The position numbers and the translations under genes were made by a program. From positions 19,426,036 to 19,490,035 of the forward strand of contig CM063252.1 in NCBI GenBank assembly GCA_032158295.1: a DNA stretch of 64,000 nucleotides, read 5' to 3'. Positions within the stretch are counted from its first letter, which is position 1. Each line of letters starts with the position of its first letter. Origin of the DNA: Pycnopodia helianthoides (lineage: Eukaryota; Echinodermata; Asteroidea; Forcipulatida; Asteriidae). Below the pieces are notes generated by a model, which was given only the letters and a program-made list of their open reading frames with translations, did not search any database and was not told the origin of the DNA. Positions 61,871 to 64,000 of this stretch are shown in pieces.

Positions 61871-62719
61871 TTGTAATTTCCCCCAAAACAAATGTATTTG
61901 GTTATAACAGGAGCTTCATATGGGGGGGGGGGGGGTGTATGCACCAGCCTAAAATAAACACGCATATTATGAGAGTTAAAAGACTACACCCAAACAAGAA
62001 AAAACAAATGGGAAGTTCCGCCTGCCCGAAATCAGTACCAGGGAATTATGCAGCTTATGTTACATGCCGAAATCAGATTACACCATGTAATTATAAATAC
62101 TAACTTACATATAACCAGGATTTTTTATTTTTTTTGGGGGGGGGGTGGGGGGCGAATATGAAAAAAGTATTTCGGTGCGTTAGCACTGCCCGTCGCGCAG
62201 CTACGCAGGGGGAGTATGAGAGGGGGTGATGCCCCTCTCAGAAGTTAGCCTTGATATCAAGGCTGTGTAGACAAGTACTCTAGCTAAAACCATATAGCAA
62301 GGATACTAAAACCTCAGCCGCCCGAATGCCATACAACCCCAGTCCCCCGACTGACTCTAAAAAAAATAGGACACCGCACTCTCACCATGCACCCACACAG
62401 CGCATGTACACAGCCCCACACACACACCGCTATTGTCCACACACCACTATCGCCCACAATCCTAGCCCGTGAGCCGTCAGGCTCACAGCCTTGACGATCT
62501 TTTACACTTCCGGGTCTTATGTGTTTCATTGTTTTTCTTCGCAAATCCGTGGAAAATGGGGGGGGGGGGGTGAGTGGATATGCAAAGAGCGCACTTATTA
62601 CCATAACCGCATAATATGTAAACAGTCTGATCTGACGCAGCAGTGGTTTCAAAAAAACAGACCATGTTTTTTCCATAACAAAATGACCTTTGACCTTCCA
62701 AGGCAAGTTTAAATTACAG

Positions 62720-62781
62720 GCCCAGCTGGATACGTGGACCAGATGCCGTGGCAATCTTCAGTTATTACATTTAGAGATTGA
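62720..62781 (+). CDS. Possible terminal exon following the orphan exon
   Basis: After the acceptor tttaaattacag, the phase-1 frame reads GPAGYVDQMPWQSSVITFRD and then TGA. The segment DQMPWQSSVITF resembles the caspase C-terminal pattern KQMPCFVSTLTKELYF in the position of Q, P and S. It fits the phase of the orphan exon at 61283-61396. It is short and could be chance; another frame is also open here, to 62884. Confidence 0.2.
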
Positions 62782-64000
62782 GAACCTTGACCCGGAATAT
62801 TACGGTTTCAATTCCTCAATGGTATTACCAATGCAGACGGTGTCGAGCCGCGGTCGCTCCACCAGAACAAATACCGTTATTTGATATACAAAGTCAGGTC
62901 TAGTATCCATGCTTATATTTAACTTTTACCGATTGTGAAATGTGTCACACTAAACATACATCAGAGTCAAGTTATCATTATCGATTTCCTGGTGAAATTG
63001 AGATTTAAATCCAGCCAAAACTACCCCAGAAAAAAATCGATATATATCATTTTAATATACCATTACTTCCAACATTCATGTTCACAAACTTGAGCACGGG
63101 CGATCGACGCTAGATTGATGGACACGTTGGTAATGAGTCACTCGTTTGATATGAACATTTAAGTTACGCACGGACAGAGGTAGTCAACAGCAACCATTCA
63201 AACTGTAGAATGCTGAAGTACCTTTTGGGGCAGGGACAATCTCGACCTTTCAATGGAAACCAGGTTTAACTCTGAGAGTTAAAGGGACGTGCACTCAGCT
63301 TGAAATGCCACGTCTGGGGACCGCCTAAAGTTTGAAGTTATTATGCTTTGGGCGATTTGCGTGAGATTATTATACAACAGAGCCAGAAAGACAAACACAA
63401 ACGTTCAACTTGCATTGTTGTGTCCCCGATACATATTAATACGAACCCCGGAGAAATATTGAAAATATATGTCCCAGATAAAATGAAATCAATGACAAAT
63501 TGAAAAATATTCTGATCACACAAGCAACATGTGGTATAAATACTACAACTAAGTAAGTGTTTTTTAAAACTCCAACACAGTGAGACTTTTTAACCCTTTT
63601 GAAACAATTTCTGACGGGGCACGACTGGGCGCAAGCGGAAGGCGTTTTATGTTACGGGTAATTAAACTGTTTGGGGACACAATTATTTTTCTAATGGTCT
63701 GACTAGAGAAGCTCCCTCTGGACACACACACACACCCAAGATTGAAGCATTCTGGCAATTTACACATTGGTTCCCTACTGATTTGCAAAAAATAGTCGAA
63801 ATTTTATTTTGTACACGTTTCAACGGGGCTTGGCTGAGCACAATTTTTCCAATGGTCCCTGGCGACCTGTGAGTGAACTCACCCCAGATATCACTATACT
63901 ATCTCAAAAAGGGGGATTTCACTGAAGTAAAACAAAAGACAGAAAAAAACCAGCGGAATTGACCCACACTGAGATGTTGTATTAATTGAACAAAGTAAGA
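62782..64000. other. 3' flank, no recognised gene
   Basis: AT-rich sequence with a short (CA)n at 63722-63735. Open frames on the minus strand (63341-63523, 63564-63788) have no recognisable product. No splice-bounded exon was found. Confidence 0.4.

Noticed and set aside
62314..62754. 146-aa minus-strand open frame
   Set aside because: Low-complexity, repeat-rich sequence including a G/C run; no domain and no splice structure.

Overview
The window is nuclear DNA from a marine invertebrate. It is probably an echinoderm and most likely a sea star. The evidence is long AT-rich introns with GT-AG splice sites, four intron-containing animal genes, tRNA-derived SINEs, and short inverted-repeat elements. 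One of these (ends GGCAGGGTA, copies at 48.8 and 56.9 kb) resembles a family I remember as very abundant in sea stars. The phylum call is inference; no ribosomal or mitochondrial marker is present.

Four genes can be read exon by exon. (1) ZC4H2 zinc-finger gene, minus strand, 24305 to 3137, 5 exons, 229 aa. (2) An SLC22-family organic ion transporter, plus strand, 25663 to 34435, 10 exons, 563 aa, with one GC-AG intron. (3) EIF2S3 (translation initiation factor eIF2 gamma), minus strand, 54314 to 35881, 12 exons, about 468 aa, with an apparent 2-base loss at the exon 9/10 junction. (4) An effector-type caspase, plus strand, 55629 to 59373, 6 exons, 364 aa. The layout alternates: genes 1/2 and 3/4 are head-to-head with about 1.3 kb between start codons, and genes 2/3 are tail-to-tail. 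They do not form a pathway; eIF2 and caspase are general stress and apoptosis players, but adjacency is no evidence of joint function.

Most of the window is intronic or intergenic repeat. ZC4H2 intron 4 holds three near-identical tandem units of about 1085 bp made from the 3' end of a non-LTR retrotransposon, a decayed reverse transcriptase, and a 1.25-kb hAT-like element. ZC4H2 intron 1 holds a cluster of TTAA-flanked elements (Kolobok-like or piggyBac-like) and foldback elements. SLC22 intron 6 and EIF2S3 intron 11 carry the same satellite (monomer about 105 bp) in the same orientation. It forms arrays of about 2.4 and 5.5 kb with higher-order periods of 735 bp and about 2 kb. EIF2S3 intron 10 also contains a hAT-like element with a second one nested inside it, both with readable target-site duplications. 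Downstream of the caspase are a foldback element with arms of about 120 bp and one or two orphan exon candidates that could encode an alternative caspase C-terminus.

Long G or C runs, a 40-base G run inside the satellite, and homopolymer-type indels suggest that parts of this assembly are unpolished long-read sequence.
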